Shown here: in pieces, positions 1-10,800 of the stretch | Numbering within the stretch: position 1 is the stretch's first letter | Layout of the letters: each line of letters starts with the position of its first letter | Source: Deinococcus sp. QL22 | GTDB taxonomy: Bacteria > Deinococcota > Deinococci > Deinococcales > Deinococcaceae | Length of the DNA stretch: 64,000 nt | Direction of reading: 5' to 3' | NCBI RefSeq assembly: GCF_023370075.1 | Contig: NZ_CP097153.1 | Location: 62,001 to 126,000 of the forward strand | Made by a program: the position numbers and the translations under genes | Notes under the pieces: model-generated | Databases searched by the model: none | Seen by the model: the letters and a program-made list of their open reading frames with translations, nothing else | What the model was told of the DNA's origin: nothing

Positions 1-1
1 G

Positions 2-2191
2 GGCAGCGCCCAAATTACAGTCAACGCGGCCCAAGCTCTGCCTGCGGGCGGCATTCAGGTCAACTTCCAGCCCGCCAACGCCATCAAGCCCGTGGGCTAC
101 ACCGCCGATGCAGGCGCGGCCTACGACGCGGCACGCGGCTTTGGCTGGATTACACAGGCCAGCGTAGGCACAGGCGCGGGCGTCCCCATCGACATCACGC
201 CCAATTCACGCGACCGCGCCCTCGTGGGCGTAGATGCCCGCCTGAATACGATGATGCACATGCAGTTTCCGGACAGTGTCACCAACGCGACGGCGGTTCG
301 CACGCCCGCCGCGTGGGAATACGCGCTGCCCAACGGCGTCTACAGCGTCACCGTCAGCGTAGGCGACGCCAGCAACAGCTTCGACAGTGCCCACCAGATC
401 AACATCGAAGGCAAGCTCGCCATTGCCCGTTTCGTGCCCATTGCCGCCCGCAAATTCACGTCCAGCACGCTGCTGGCCACCGTGACCGACGGACGGTTGA
501 CCATTGACGCGACCGGCGGCTCCAACACCAAGCTGAACTACGTGGTCATTCAGCCCGGAGACCGTCCCAGCGTGCGCGGCTACTCTCCGCAAGATCACCA
601 GACCATGGTCGACCCCGGCGTGTCGGTCACCGCCGACGTGAACTTGCCCAACAATGCCATCGACCTGAACACCCTCACCTCTGCAGCGGTGCACCTGATC
701 GATCCGGGCACCAGCCAGATCATTCCCGCGACTGTCAACACATCGGGCGGCGGCGACGCGGTGGTCATCAAGCCCACCTCCGCGCTTCAGGCCAACTCCC
801 GCTACATCTTCGAGATCACCTCTGAGCTCAAAGACCTCAATGGCGCGGCCTTCTTGCCCCTGCGTTCCTCCTTCGTGACCGGGGCGACGTCTACCGACAC
901 CAGCGGCGTGGCCTTCGAGCAAATCGCGCTGCCCAACGTACCTGTCATGCCCTACACCACCGTCGAAATGGGACCGGACGGCAAGCTGTACGCCGCCACC
1001 CTGACCGGAGAAATCCTGCGTTTCGGCGTTCAACCGGACGGCACAGTTACTGCGCCGCAGGTTATTACGTCCGTACAAACGGCCAACGGTGGGCCGCGTA
1101 CCATCATCGGCGTGAAGTTTGACCCGGCGGCCACTGCCGACAACCTGATCATGTGGATCAGCAACAACCACTTCTGGGATGGTGGAGCCAATTCGCCCGA
1201 CTGGAGCGGCAAGATCACCAAGCTCAGCGGCCCCAATCTGGAAAACGTGCAGGACTACGTGGTGGGCCTGCCCCGTTCTATCCGCGACCACCAGACCAAC
1301 AGCATCTCGTTCCGTCCCAACGATGCAGGCGCGTTGTACGTGCTTCAGGGCAGCAACACGGCTATGGGCGCACCCGACAACGCTTGGGGCAACCGCCCCG
1401 AACGCCTGCTCAGCGGCGCGTTGTTGCGCGTCGACCTGAACAAGATTCCTTCGCCGCCCATCAGCGTCAAGACTTCGGACGGCGGCCTGTACAACCCTTA
1501 CGCTGGTGGCGCACCTGTCACCATCTATGCCAGCGGCATCCGCAACGCCTACGACATGGTGTGGCATACCAACGGTCAACTGTACGTGCCCACCAACGGC
1601 TCGGCGGCAGGCGGCAACACCCCGGCCACTCCAGCCACCTTGCCCGCCGCCTGTAATACCCGCTCCGACGGCCCTTACACTGGCCCTGCCGTCCCCGGCC
1701 TGACCAGCGTAACCGTGCAGCACGACTTCCTGTTCCGGGTTCTGCCTGGCGGCTACTACGGCCATCCCAACCCTCTGCGCTGCGAGTGGGTGCAAAACGG
1801 TGGCAACCCCACGGCAGGCACCGACAAGGCCGAAGTCGCTGCCTACCCGGTGGGTACCATGCCTGACCGCAACTGGCGCGGCTTCGCCTACGACTTTGGC
1901 GAGCATGCTTCGGCCAACGGCGTGATCGAGGAATATACCAACGCCCCTACATCCGCCCTGCGGAACAAGCTGCTGGTCGTGAGATACAGTGCGGGCAAAG
2001 ACATCGTGGTGCTGACGCCCGGTGGCCCCAATCTGGACATCATCACCGCCCAGACCTTCGTGACCGGCCTGAACAACTTCACGCCCAACCCACTTGACCT
2101 GGCCGAAAACCGGTCGACCGGACACCTGTACGTCGCCCAACTCGACGAGCAGACGGGCGTAGGCAAGTTGACCTTGGTGCGGGTCAAATAA
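2..2191 (+). CDS. Secreted beta-propeller protein with Ig-like domain (5' partial)
   Basis: The reading frame is already open at base 2, so the start lies before the window; the first in-window start-like codon is the GTG at 92. The visible protein begins with a malectin-like beta-sandwich (roughly residues 20-200), followed by a SbsA/Big_5-type Ig-like domain (motifs MVDPGVSVTADVN and NSRYIFEITSEL). The rest is a sugar-dehydrogenase/NHL-like beta-propeller (MGPDGKLYAATLTGEILRF, GHPNPLRCEW, NGVIEEY). Such proteins are usually exported and bind or oxidise sugars; no PQQ-binding residues could be confirmed by eye, so catalysis is unproven. It is followed by a hairpin terminator at 2225. The function is inferred from fold resemblance only. 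Confidence 0.85.
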   Translation, partial: GSAQITVNAAQALPAGGIQVNFQPANAIKPVGYTADAGAAYDAARGFGWITQASVGTGAGVPIDITPNSRDRALVGVDARLNTMMHMQFPDSVTNATAVRTPAAWEYALPNGVYSVTVSVGDASNSFDSAHQINIEGKLAIARFVPIAARKFTSSTLLATVTDGRLTIDATGGSNTKLNYVVIQPGDRPSVRGYSPQDHQTMVDPGVSVTADVNLPNNAIDLNTLTSAAVHLIDPGTSQIIPATVNTSGGGDAVVIKPTSALQANSRYIFEITSELKDLNGAAFLPLRSSFVTGATSTDTSGVAFEQIALPNVPVMPYTTVEMGPDGKLYAATLTGEILRFGVQPDGTVTAPQVITSVQTANGGPRTIIGVKFDPAATADNLIMWISNNHFWDGGANSPDWSGKITKLSGPNLENVQDYVVGLPRSIRDHQTNSISFRPNDAGALYVLQGSNTAMGAPDNAWGNRPERLLSGALLRVDLNKIPSPPISVKTSDGGLYNPYAGGAPVTIYASGIRNAYDMVWHTNGQLYVPTNGSAAGGNTPATPATLPAACNTRSDGPYTGPAVPGLTSVTVQHDFLFRVLPGGYYGHPNPLRCEWVQNGGNPTAGTDKAEVAAYPVGTMPDRNWRGFAYDFGEHASANGVIEEYTNAPTSALRNKLLVVRYSAGKDIVVLTPGGPNLDIITAQTFVTGLNNFTPNPLDLAENRSTGHLYVAQLDEQTGVGKLTLVRVK

Positions 2192-2224
2192 CCTGACCTG
2201 ACCGCCTCCCTCTCGCCCCGCCCA

Positions 2225-2267
2225 CCGCGCCGCCACTCACCTTCTCGGGAGTCGCGGCGCGGGTTTT
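2225..2267 (+). terminator. Rho-independent terminator
   Basis: CCGCGCCGC (2225-2233) pairs with GCGGCGCGG (2254-2262) and is followed by TTTTT. It lies 34 bases after the beta-propeller gene. Confidence 0.75.
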
Positions 2268-2346
2268 TACAGCAGTGAACTGCGCATGGGTTGCTTATAC
2301 CCTGGACCCTTAGACAGACCCCTGTACACGTAAGGAGGTTTCCCCT

Positions 2347-3363
2347 ATGTCAACCCTTCGCAACACTTGGCCCAAACTGCTGTGTCTCACGCTGATGCTG
2401 GGCGCGGGCTGTGCTCCAGCAGCTCTGAACGTGGCGCAGGTCGCCTCACCATCGGCCACGCTGCCCCAAGTCCTCCACCTCGGCAGTGCGGCTCTGGCCC
2501 TCGCGTACTCTCCGGATGGGCAACTGCTCGCCACAGGAAACGGCGCGGGTCAGATCAGGCTGCGGCCTCAAGCTTCAGGAGTGGCCCCCCGCACTCTCCC
2601 GAACCAGAGTGCAGTGACAGCCCTCGCCTTTAGCCCCAACAGCCAACTGTTGGCCTCGGCAGGCAGCGATGGCCGTATCCGCATTTGGGATATAGGCACA
2701 GGCCGCTTGCGCTTTACGCTCAACCCAGACACCTATTACGTCACGTCGCTCGCCTTCAGCCCCGATGGACAGCAGCTTGCCAGCGGCAGCGGCGACAATA
2801 CGGCCTTGTCGGGCGCGGGCAACAGCGTGAAGCTATGGGATGTGGGCAGTGGCCGCTTGCAATCCTCCCTCCTGGGCCACACCGACGTTGTCACTGCCGT
2901 CGCCTACAGTCCCGACGGAACCGTGTTGGCGAGTGCCAGCCGCGACAACACTGCCCGGCTGTGGAATGTGGCTGCCCGCCGCGAAACTCGCACCCTGCGG
3001 GGCCACACCGATGACCTGACGGCGGTCGCGTTCGCGCCCAGTGGCAAACAGCTCGTCACGGGCAGCGCAGACACCACCCTCAACGTGTGGACGCTGCCGG
3101 GCGGCGAGTTGGCCCGCACCCTGCCGAGTGCCGCTCCCATTGCCGCCCTCGCGTTCGCGCCCGGTGGAACCGCCATCGCCGCGGCAGGAGAAGACCGTGT
3201 GATCCGGCTCTGGAATGCCAGCACTGGAGTCGGCATGCGGGTTTTCCTCGGCCATACGGCCCCCATCCGGGCGCTGACGTTTGCACCGGGCGGCGCAGTC
3301 TTGGCGTCGGGTGGCGGGTTGGATAAAACAGTGAGGGTCTGGCAGTGGAGTGGAGGAGAGTAG
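2347..3363 (+). CDS. WD40-repeat lipoprotein
   Basis: The ATG at 2347 follows an AAGGAGG ribosome site. The N-terminus is a lipoprotein signal peptide with lipobox LGAGC (Cys about residue 22). The rest is seven WD40-type repeats, each with an xxAFSPDGxxLASG strand and ending in a variant of (I/V)xxW(D/N) (RIRIWDIGTG, SVKLWDVGSG, ARLWNVAAR, VIRLWNASTG). Seven blades make a closed propeller, so the gene looks complete. It is probably a membrane-anchored extracytoplasmic scaffold; the partner is unknown. It stands alone between a terminator and the convergent polysaccharide operon. Confidence 0.9.
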   Translation: MSTLRNTWPKLLCLTLMLGAGCAPAALNVAQVASPSATLPQVLHLGSAALALAYSPDGQLLATGNGAGQIRLRPQASGVAPRTLPNQSAVTALAFSPNSQLLASAGSDGRIRIWDIGTGRLRFTLNPDTYYVTSLAFSPDGQQLASGSGDNTALSGAGNSVKLWDVGSGRLQSSLLGHTDVVTAVAYSPDGTVLASASRDNTARLWNVAARRETRTLRGHTDDLTAVAFAPSGKQLVTGSADTTLNVWTLPGGELARTLPSAAPIAALAFAPGGTAIAAAGEDRVIRLWNASTGVGMRVFLGHTAPIRALTFAPGGAVLASGGGLDKTVRVWQWSGGE

Positions 3364-3525
3364 ACGTGCGAAAGTTGCTGATACTGCCGTCCCACGATGA
3401 ATCTTCCCAGCAACGTGCCAACTCAATCTTTTGAGGCCGGGATGAAGACTTGGGCGATCATCAAGAAGCTGAAATGAATAAGCTTCACGGACAGCTCAAC
3501 GAATACTGAAAGTCCAACAATCAGA

Positions 3526-3563
3526 AAAGAGGCGTCTGGGAGCAACTCCCAGACGCCTCTTTT
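3526..3563. terminator. Bidirectional rho-independent terminator
   Basis: GAGGCGTCTGGGAG (3529-3542) pairs perfectly with CTCCCAGACGCCTC (3546-3559) around a 3-base loop. It is flanked by AAAA on the left and TTTTT on the right, so it can act on both strands between the convergent WD40 and chain-length genes. Confidence 0.9.
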
Positions 3564-3585
3564 TGTCCTGCTCTAAGCTCCTGCA

Positions 3586-5268
3586 CTATTGCGTGATGGT
3601 CTCTCCACCAACCCGTTCGCGGGGCAGCGCTGCGGGAGCCGGAGCCACCGCTGCCCTACCCAGCCGGGGCCGAGTATTCAGCAGCACGCCCAGGACACGG
3701 GCACGGGCTGTCCGGGCAGCGTCAAAGGCGGCAGACACGTCGTCCAGAGACGTAGAGCCGGGAACCACAATGAACACCAAGCCGTCGGCAGCCGCAGCCA
3801 ACGCCACCGCGTCGGGCGAGGTCAGAAGGGGTGGGGTGTCAAAGAGAATGGTGTCGTACTGGGTACCAACGCCGTCCAGCAAGTGGTGCAGGCGGGTCTG
3901 ATCCAGCGAACCGTCGGGACGCCCAGTGACGCTGGCAGGCAACAGGTCGATCTGTTCGGTCACGGCTACCGGGCGGTCTGCTTCTCCGGCCAGAGTTGGC
4001 CGCTGGGCCGACTGGTTCTGAAGACTCTGCCACAGCCCAGCTTGTGCGGCGCGGCGGCTGTCAGCGTCGACCACCAGCACGCGCTCGCCACTCTGGGCAA
4101 GGCTGAGGGCCAGAGCCACGGTGACGCTGCTGCGCCCCTCGGCTGGCCCGGCGCTCGCCACGACTAAGCGGCGAGGTTTCCCGGTGCTAGCGCCCAACTG
4201 CGACAGCACATTCACGCGCAAAAAGTTGATGCCGGTTCGCCAGCCGCCCGAATGCAGCGCGGTCAAGAGGCCTGAGCCAGTTGAGGCTCCCGGTACACTG
4301 GGCAAGCGCCCCAGCACCGGAACACCCCAGCCCAGCAGGTCTTGTTCGCTGTACACGGTGCGCCGACGTCCAGCCCACAGCAGCGCCGCGCCGCCCACCA
4401 ACAGGGAGGTGAGCAAGGCGGCCAGTGCCGCACTCCTTGCCGGACGAGGTGAGGCGGCCTGGCGGGGAAGTTCCGCACTTGCCAGCGGCGCGAGGCTGCC
4501 CGTCGTGGACTGTTCCAGTGCCGTGACCTGTGCCAGATTTTGCAGCACCTGTGCCCGCGCTGCCCTCAGCGTTTGGCGTTCCAGCGCGGCTCGGCGGGTG
4601 TTGCCAACAGTGGCAGGGGCGGCCTGCAACTGGGTATCGAGGGCCTCGAATTGGCTCTCGAAGCTGGTTCGCAACTGGTTCAGGCGTTGCTGGGCGCGGC
4701 CTGCATCCCAGCCCAACAGGGCGGCGGCTCCGGCATTGGCCAGGATCTGTGCGGACTGCGGGGTGGTCGCCGACGCCTCTACTTCAAACACGCCGTCTAA
4801 TTGTCCGGTGCCCTGCGCCTTCACACTCAAGACTTTGCCAAGGTCGCCGCGCACCTGTGAAGTCAGAACATTCAACGTGCTGGGTGGAAGGGTTTTGCCC
4901 CGCGCCCGTAGCTCGTTCAGCAACCGCTGACGGACGTTACTTCCTAACAGAGCTTCTTGCAGCGCGCCTCTCGGAAGCGATGGGGCCACGAACACGCTGG
5001 GATTCAGCAAGCTGCTGCCGCCGTCGTCTCTGACCGTAATGAGGCTGGCGCTGGACTCGTAGACAGGCGTTTGTTGAGCCGCCAGCAGGTAGGCTGTGCC
5101 TGCGGCGAGGGCGGCGCTGGTTGCAATAATCCCTGCACTGCGCCTCAAGATCGTGCCCAAGCGCCGGAAATCGTTGTCGGTGTTCAGGGGCGCTGTCTGA
5201 GGAACAAGCGTTTGGTCTGCAGAGAATTGCGGTAAAGAGGTCTGCTTTGAAGGAGTCAAGTCGCTCAC
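3586..5268 (-). CDS. Wzz/BY-kinase-like polysaccharide chain-length protein
   Basis: I chose the GTG at 5268, 1 base after the rmlA stop, over the ATG at 5298 inside that gene (numbering here is for the 560-aa form). Features in order: a membrane helix at about 45-65 (AGIIATSAALAAGTAYLLAA), a periplasmic Wzz-like region with coiled-coil stretches, a second membrane helix at about 278-298, then a CpsD/MinD-type ATPase domain with a Walker A' VLVVDAD and Walker B YDTILFDTPP. The Walker A loop reads SAGPAEGRSSVT, so the usual lysine is arginine (about R379). The C-terminus has no tyrosine cluster, ending in an Ala/Pro/Arg-rich tail. It probably sets polymer length or export, but tyrosine-kinase activity looks lost. 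It is the last gene of the minus-strand series. Confidence 0.88.
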   Translation of the reverse strand: MSDLTPSKQTSLPQFSADQTLVPQTAPLNTDNDFRRLGTILRRSAGIIATSAALAAGTAYLLAAQQTPVYESSASLITVRDDGGSSLLNPSVFVAPSLPRGALQEALLGSNVRQRLLNELRARGKTLPPSTLNVLTSQVRGDLGKVLSVKAQGTGQLDGVFEVEASATTPQSAQILANAGAAALLGWDAGRAQQRLNQLRTSFESQFEALDTQLQAAPATVGNTRRAALERQTLRAARAQVLQNLAQVTALEQSTTGSLAPLASAELPRQAASPRPARSAALAALLTSLLVGGAALLWAGRRRTVYSEQDLLGWGVPVLGRLPSVPGASTGSGLLTALHSGGWRTGINFLRVNVLSQLGASTGKPRRLVVASAGPAEGRSSVTVALALSLAQSGERVLVVDADSRRAAQAGLWQSLQNQSAQRPTLAGEADRPVAVTEQIDLLPASVTGRPDGSLDQTRLHHLLDGVGTQYDTILFDTPPLLTSPDAVALAAAADGLVFIVVPGSTSLDDVSAAFDAARTARARVLGVLLNTRPRLGRAAVAPAPAALPRERVGGETITQ

Positions 5269-5269
5269 C

Positions 5270-6397
5270 TCAGCACCCCAATTCCAAGCTGCTGGCATCC
5301 GACAGCACGAAGCGGTGAATACGCGGAATGGCTCCGTGACCGATCACGCGGGCCTTCACTCCGATCAGGCACTCTTGCAGGCGCACACTCATGTTGCAAA
5401 TCTCGGCATCTTCGTCAATCACACTGTACTCCACTTCGGCATTGCGAATCAGGCTGCCGCGTCCCACGCTCGTGTACGGCCCCAGATATGCGTTTTCAAT
5501 TCTGGCCCCAGCCGCAATGGTCACTGGCCCCATGATGACGCTGTTGATGACTTCTGCGCCGGGTTCCACGACCACCGCTCCGGTCAGGCGCGAGTCGGTG
5601 ACTGTGCCCAGCACGCAGCCCTTTAAGCCGCGCAGCAGCAGACGGTTGGCGTCCAGCAGGTCTTCGGGCTTGCCGGTGTCTTTCCACCAGCCCTGCACGC
5701 ACTCGCCCAGCACATTGCCGCGCTCTTGTATCAGTTCGGCAATCGCGTCGGTAATTTCGTACTCGCCGCGTGCGCTGGGTTTCAGCGTTTCCAGCACATC
5801 AAAAATCACGGGCGAGAAGCAGTACAGGCCTGCTACCGCCAACTTGCTGGGCGGCACTTTGGGTTTTTCCACCAGTTTCGTAATATGGCCGTTTTCGCCC
5901 ATCACGGCGACCCCGAAAGCGGTGGGATCGTCCACTTCCACGAGCGCGACCACCGCGTCGGCGTTGCGGCGGTGAAACAGTTCGATAAAGCGCCCCACAC
6001 CCTGCTCAAAGAGGTTATCTCCGAGGTACACGCAAAAGTTGCTGTCTCCGATCCACTCGCGGCAGACCTTCACAGCGTGCCCCAGCCCCAGCATTTCATT
6101 CTGGTAAATGAAGGTGATGTTCACGCCCTCCAGGTCGCGCACCGCACCCTCAATGGCCTTGCGGGTCAGGTCGGACACCACGATGCCGATATCCCGGATG
6201 CCCGCTTCCGACAGCGTAGAAATGGCGTGGCAGATGATGGGCTTGTTGGCGACCTTTAGCACGGGTTTGGGCCGGGCGTAGGTCAGCGGGCGAAGGCGCG
6301 TGCCCAATCCAGCGGCAGGAATAATGGCCTTCATGGGGAGGGCGGAACGGCGGCCTCCCGCTAAAGCAGTAGGGTCTGAATAAGCAATGTTTGACAT
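5270..6397 (-). CDS. RmlA-like sugar-phosphate nucleotidylyltransferase
   Basis: The core begins [18 protein letters not shown], the nucleotide-binding signature of glucose-1-phosphate thymidylyl/uridylyltransferases, with the catalytic-site KPxxxVA stretch and YLGDN metal site. The C-terminal third is a left-handed beta-helix with hexapeptide repeats (long form of the family). The enzyme joins NTP and a sugar-1-phosphate to make NDP-sugar for glycan assembly. I kept the ATG at 6397 because it has a strong GGAGGACTT ribosome site; the ATG at 6334, where the family homology starts, lacks one. Specificity (dTTP or UTP) cannot be read from sequence alone. It abuts the chain-length gene. Confidence 0.9.
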   Translation of the reverse strand: MSNIAYSDPTALAGGRRSALPMKAIIPAAGLGTRLRPLTYARPKPVLKVANKPIICHAISTLSEAGIRDIGIVVSDLTRKAIEGAVRDLEGVNITFIYQNEMLGLGHAVKVCREWIGDSNFCVYLGDNLFEQGVGRFIELFHRRNADAVVALVEVDDPTAFGVAVMGENGHITKLVEKPKVPPSKLAVAGLYCFSPVIFDVLETLKPSARGEYEITDAIAELIQERGNVLGECVQGWWKDTGKPEDLLDANRLLLRGLKGCVLGTVTDSRLTGAVVVEPGAEVINSVIMGPVTIAAGARIENAYLGPYTSVGRGSLIRNAEVEYSVIDEDAEICNMSVRLQECLIGVKARVIGHGAIPRIHRFVLSDASSLELGC

Positions 6398-6616
6398 AAG
6401 TCCTCCGGAAACGCGGCAAGTTCGCCTGAGTAGGATTGCCTGAATTGGATTGAAGGATTCGGGCGGGAATGCAGGAACAAAAGAGACTGCCGCGCCCGGT
6501 GACGGACTGCGGCAAGTTCTGATTCCGCTTGGTTGTAGTGTGCCCCTCTGGGCGTTACGGCATCGACAAAGAAAAGATTTTTCTAAAGATTTGCTCTACA
6601 ACAGCGGGGATGCCGC

Positions 6617-7891
6617 TCACTGCTGGCTCAGCGTGCGCGGGACGAATTCACTGTTGTCTCCAACAGTTTTGGCTATGCCTCCAGAAACGCCGCCTCTAGC
6701 AACGTCCCGCAGTACAGCTTCCCACTGCGGCACACTCTGGGCTGGCGCAAAAGCCTCGGCACGGCGCAGGCCCAGCACCGTAAAATGGTGCCGCACGGCA
6801 GGCTGGGTCAACATCCGGCCCAAGGCTCCAGCCAGCGCGATGGCGTCGTCGACGGGTACCAGCAGGCCGTTCCAGCCACCCTCTAGAAGCTCGCCGGGGC
6901 CAGAGGGACAGTCGGTGGCGACCACGGGTGTGCCGCACGCCATCGCCTCCACGATCACGCCGCCCAGCCCTTCGTAGCGGCTCGAGAGGGCAAAGACCGA
7001 AGCGTGCCCCAGCAGTGGATAAGGATTGGGCAGATACCCTGGTAAATGCACGCTGTCCTGCACGCCTAATTCTTCAATCAAGCGTTCAAGAGCCGAGCGT
7101 TCCTCGCCCTCGCCTGCAATGACCAGGTCGTGCGCCACGCCCTGCCGAAGCAGGTGAGCGTGGGCACGAATCAGGGTGTCAAAGCCCTTTTGGGCGGTCA
7201 GGCGGCCCAGCCCCAGCACGGTAGGCCGAGTTCGCATAAACGCGGCCCAGTCGGGTAAGGGATGATCCTTGTAGGCCCGGACGCGCTCTAAATCTATAGG
7301 GTTGTACACCACGCTCAAGCGTTCGGAGCGCAAGGGTTGCAACCGGGCCAGCGTCTCCCGCGTGCCCTGCGACACAAACACCAGCCGGGGCAGTCGTGTA
7401 TAGATCAGGCGCGAGAGGACACGGTGCCAAGCGGGTTGCTCGGAAAAGGTGTGACTGAGGTCGTTGCGAACCCAGGCCAGCGCGGGCGTGCGGGTCAGCA
7501 GACTTGCCAGCCCCGCAAAATAAGTAGGCATCAATTCCACCGCGCCCACGATCACGTCTGCCCCCCGCGCCGCTGCCAGGAGCGTAGTCGGAACCTGCGT
7601 CACCGCGTGCCGAATGCGCTGCCCCGGCCCCAGCGCCACCGTCACCGGCACGCCGGGCGGCAACTCGCTTTTTAACGCATCCTCAGAGCGCAAAATCCAA
7701 ATTGACGGTTCGAAGTGCTGGCGGTCTAGTCGGGAAATCAGCCCCAACGTCACCCGTTCTGCGCCGCGCCCATACAGTCCCTCCAGCACAAACAGCACCC
7801 TGATTTTGGAGGAGGGAGGACGGTGCACAGCGGGCGATACGACGGACGGCACAGCAAAAGACGCGGTTGCTTGCTGCGCCTGCTCGGTCAT
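6617..7891 (-). CDS. Family 4 glycosyltransferase
   Basis: The start is the ATG at 7891, which overlaps the stop of the upstream Kelch lipoprotein by 4 bases (ATGA), giving 424 aa; a longer in-frame extension upstream is only the antisense of that gene. The N-terminal half has VLFVLEGLYGRGAERVTLGL (acceptor domain). The C-terminal half has VLGLGRLTAQKGFDTLI and the EGLGGVIVEAMACGTPVV donor-site motif (E-x7-E), typical of retaining GT-B enzymes of family GT4. It would add one sugar of the repeat unit at the inner membrane. Acceptor and donor are unknown. Confidence 0.92.
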   Translation of the reverse strand: MTEQAQQATASFAVPSVVSPAVHRPPSSKIRVLFVLEGLYGRGAERVTLGLISRLDRQHFEPSIWILRSEDALKSELPPGVPVTVALGPGQRIRHAVTQVPTTLLAAARGADVIVGAVELMPTYFAGLASLLTRTPALAWVRNDLSHTFSEQPAWHRVLSRLIYTRLPRLVFVSQGTRETLARLQPLRSERLSVVYNPIDLERVRAYKDHPLPDWAAFMRTRPTVLGLGRLTAQKGFDTLIRAHAHLLRQGVAHDLVIAGEGEERSALERLIEELGVQDSVHLPGYLPNPYPLLGHASVFALSSRYEGLGGVIVEAMACGTPVVATDCPSGPGELLEGGWNGLLVPVDDAIALAGALGRMLTQPAVRHHFTVLGLRRAEAFAPAQSVPQWEAVLRDVARGGVSGGIAKTVGDNSEFVPRTLSQQ

Positions 7892-10800
7892 GGGCGGATG
7901 CCCGTCCAGGTCGTCGCGTAGGCACCGGACGGCAGCGCTCCTGTAGCCACCACCAGTTGCCCATTGATCACGTCGGCCACAGGCGATTGCCGGGGCGCGG
8001 GCAGCGGCGTCAGGGCAGTCCAAGTATTGGCTGCCGGATCGTACTCGCTGATATTCGACACCTCTGCCGAGTTCTGGGTCACGCCAGAAATGACCACGAT
8101 TCGGCCATTCATGACCACTGTAGACGCGTTGATATGGCCAATTGCCAAAGGCAGGCTGGCCCGCGCCGTCCAGGTATTGGTGGCAGGGTCGTACATATGC
8201 ACGGCGCTCTGGTTGCCTCCGTACTCGTCGCCTAGATGCTGGCCGCCCAGTGCGTAGATTTTGCCGTTCAGCACGGCCCCGGCAAGGTGGTTGCGTGGGT
8301 TGGGCAAGGGCGCAGCCGCCGTCCAAGCTGTGCCGCCATCCAGTTGCAGCACCCAGTGTTCAGGCGAGTCGCGCCGATACAGGTCGCCGTTGGTCACGTC
8401 ACGCTCGGTACCGCCAAAAAAGTGCAGGGTACGCCCCAGCCTGACCAGTGCGCCGCCGCCCCGTGCGCCGGGCAAATTCGGGCCTGCGCTCCAAGTGTCG
8501 GTGCTCACGTCGTATTTCCAGACATGCGCCGTTTGTGGGCCGGGGTGATTGCCCACGAAGCCGCCCGCCACATAGATCGTTTGACCGTCTACAGCCACCG
8601 CCCCGTGTGTAATTGGTTCGGGGATATAGCGGGCGCTACTCCATGTATTGGTTGCCGGGTCGTACGCCTGCACTCTGGAATTGGTCTGCAAATTGCTGTC
8701 GAAGCCGCCGAAAATATACAGTTTGCCGTTCACAGCGGCCCCCTGCGCTTCCGATACTGCTTTGAGGGCGTCGGCCTTCTGTGTCCAGCTCACGGCGGTC
8801 GCCGATTGCGGGCGCACATTGCTGATCACGAACACGTAATCCTGATAATCGCCGTTGACGGCAGGTTCCATGGCCACCAAATAAGAGTTGGACACAGGCT
8901 GTCCAGCCCTGTTTTTGAGTGGGTACACCCGCACGGCGTGCTTGAGTGGCCCCATGTTGAGGTTGTCTTGGGTGTACGTCGTTTGAGGCGCGTAACTGGT
9001 GCGGCCTGCAAACAGCCCGAAGGTCGCGTCGCCCGGATCGAAGCTGGCCAGCGTGCCCGACGTGAGCGCCGGATTCAAGGTCTGCTCCTGCCCGGTGGCA
9101 ATTGTGCCCACCGTGTTCAGGGCCGTACTGCCCGACACCACGTAGCCGAACGGCAACAAGTCGTCCGGCGAGTAACGGGCTACCGCTTTCATGGTCACGG
9201 GGCCAGTGCCGGCTTTGCGGAACAGTTGCGCGGCCACTTCATCACCGATCAGATTGCTGCCCGTGCCCAACAGCAGGGCCGAACTGCCAATATTGATGCT
9301 GTAGCCGAGCGTGTTGACCACTTGCTGCAAGGGGGGTTCCAGATCGCCCTGCAGGCCAGATGCGCTCAGGCCGTACAGACTGACCGCAGTGGGCGCATTG
9401 CCCTCAGAGGCCACTTGCAGCGAGGCGCTCAGCGATCCCACGCTGCTCAGGGGCGCAAAGCGGACGCCCACGTTGACATTCTGGCCTGCCGCCAACGTAA
9501 GGGGCAGGACGGGTGCGTCTACCACGCCAAAGGCGGCGGCATCCTGGCCCGCCACCGTCAAGGCCGTGATTGTGACTGCCGCCGTGCCCGTATTGCTGAG
9601 CGTGACCCGCTGTGCCGCGGAGGTGGCGTTGCGCGTCGTGCTGAACACAAGTTCGCTGAGGTTGGAAGATACGGTGCCGACAGTGGTCGGCACCGGAATA
9701 ATTTCGAGGGCGCTGATCTTGGCGTTTTCGATCTGCCGCACGAAGGCCAGATTCAGAACCCCGTCGGTGACGGTAGAAGGCAGGCTTTTAATCAGTGCCC
9801 GGCCCGCGCCGCCCGCTTCGGCAAAAATATCAAAACGGTTCAGAACCGTCTGACCTTCCACCTTCACGTCGAAGACCCGCTGACCCGCTGCCGTTTTGTT
9901 CAGTTCTGCAAAATGCAGGCGCACCTGATACTTGCCGTTTGCCACCGGAACTTTGTACTCGAACGCAGTTTCTCCAGCAGGAACGCCGTCGGTCAAGCCG
10001 CCTGTCCATTCGGTCTGGTACAGGGCGGCATTGGCCGGGGCCACGACGCCCGCAATGGTGTCAGACTCGCTGTAGGCGAATCCGCCCGTCACGAGGCCGC
10101 CGCATGAGGTCACGGCGTTGCAGGCCTGCCACTCCACGCCGTCCACCGTTTGGGCTGGGCCGCCCGCATTGATCCGGACAACGCCGGACTCCGAGCCGCA
10201 CGCCACCACTGGATTGCCCCAGTCGGCGTGATCGTAGTCGAGGCCGTCGCCTGCGTCGGTGACCACCAGCCGCAGGTCTTGAACCCCAGACACAGCCACA
10301 CTAATAGTTTTGGCCGCGTCTGCGCCGCGCATGGTGCCGGAATCGTAGAGTTTGGTCGCCGTGCCGCTCGCCGCGGAGCCGCTCCATATCTGGAAGACCA
10401 CGCTGCCTCTGTCGCCCACCTCATCGTCTAGGCCTATGCCCGCCGTAAAGGTGCTGCACTGACCGCCCAGCGCAAAAGTGACGCTGGAATTGGCGTGTAC
10501 GCCCAGCCCACGCGTATAGGTTTTGCCCGCGATGGTCAGGGGACGCCCGTCGCTTGACAGTTTCTCGCCGTTGCTCTGGTCGCGCTCTATTGGCCCCCAC
10601 CCGCTGTTGGCCGCCGTCCAAGGCTGGCCGCTCAGGTTATTGTCGCCTGCGCCGAGGGCCAAGGCCTGCACCCCGGCAGGGGCCGGGTCTGTCCAGGAGT
10701 GGTCTTGGCCGTCGTACACGAAGTCTACGGGGGTTGCTGCCGTAGCTGGGGTGCCCGTTCCGCCGCTCGAAACTGGCCCAGACTGCGTACAGGCGGACAG

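Noticed and set aside
206..2236. Long minus-strand open frame of 676 codons
   Set aside because: It is antisense to the beta-propeller gene, with His/Arg/Gly-rich text and no domain; GC-rich codon bias leaves the opposite frame open.
8236..10107. 623-codon plus-strand frame
   Set aside because: Antisense to the Kelch lipoprotein, no recognisable domain or ribosome site.
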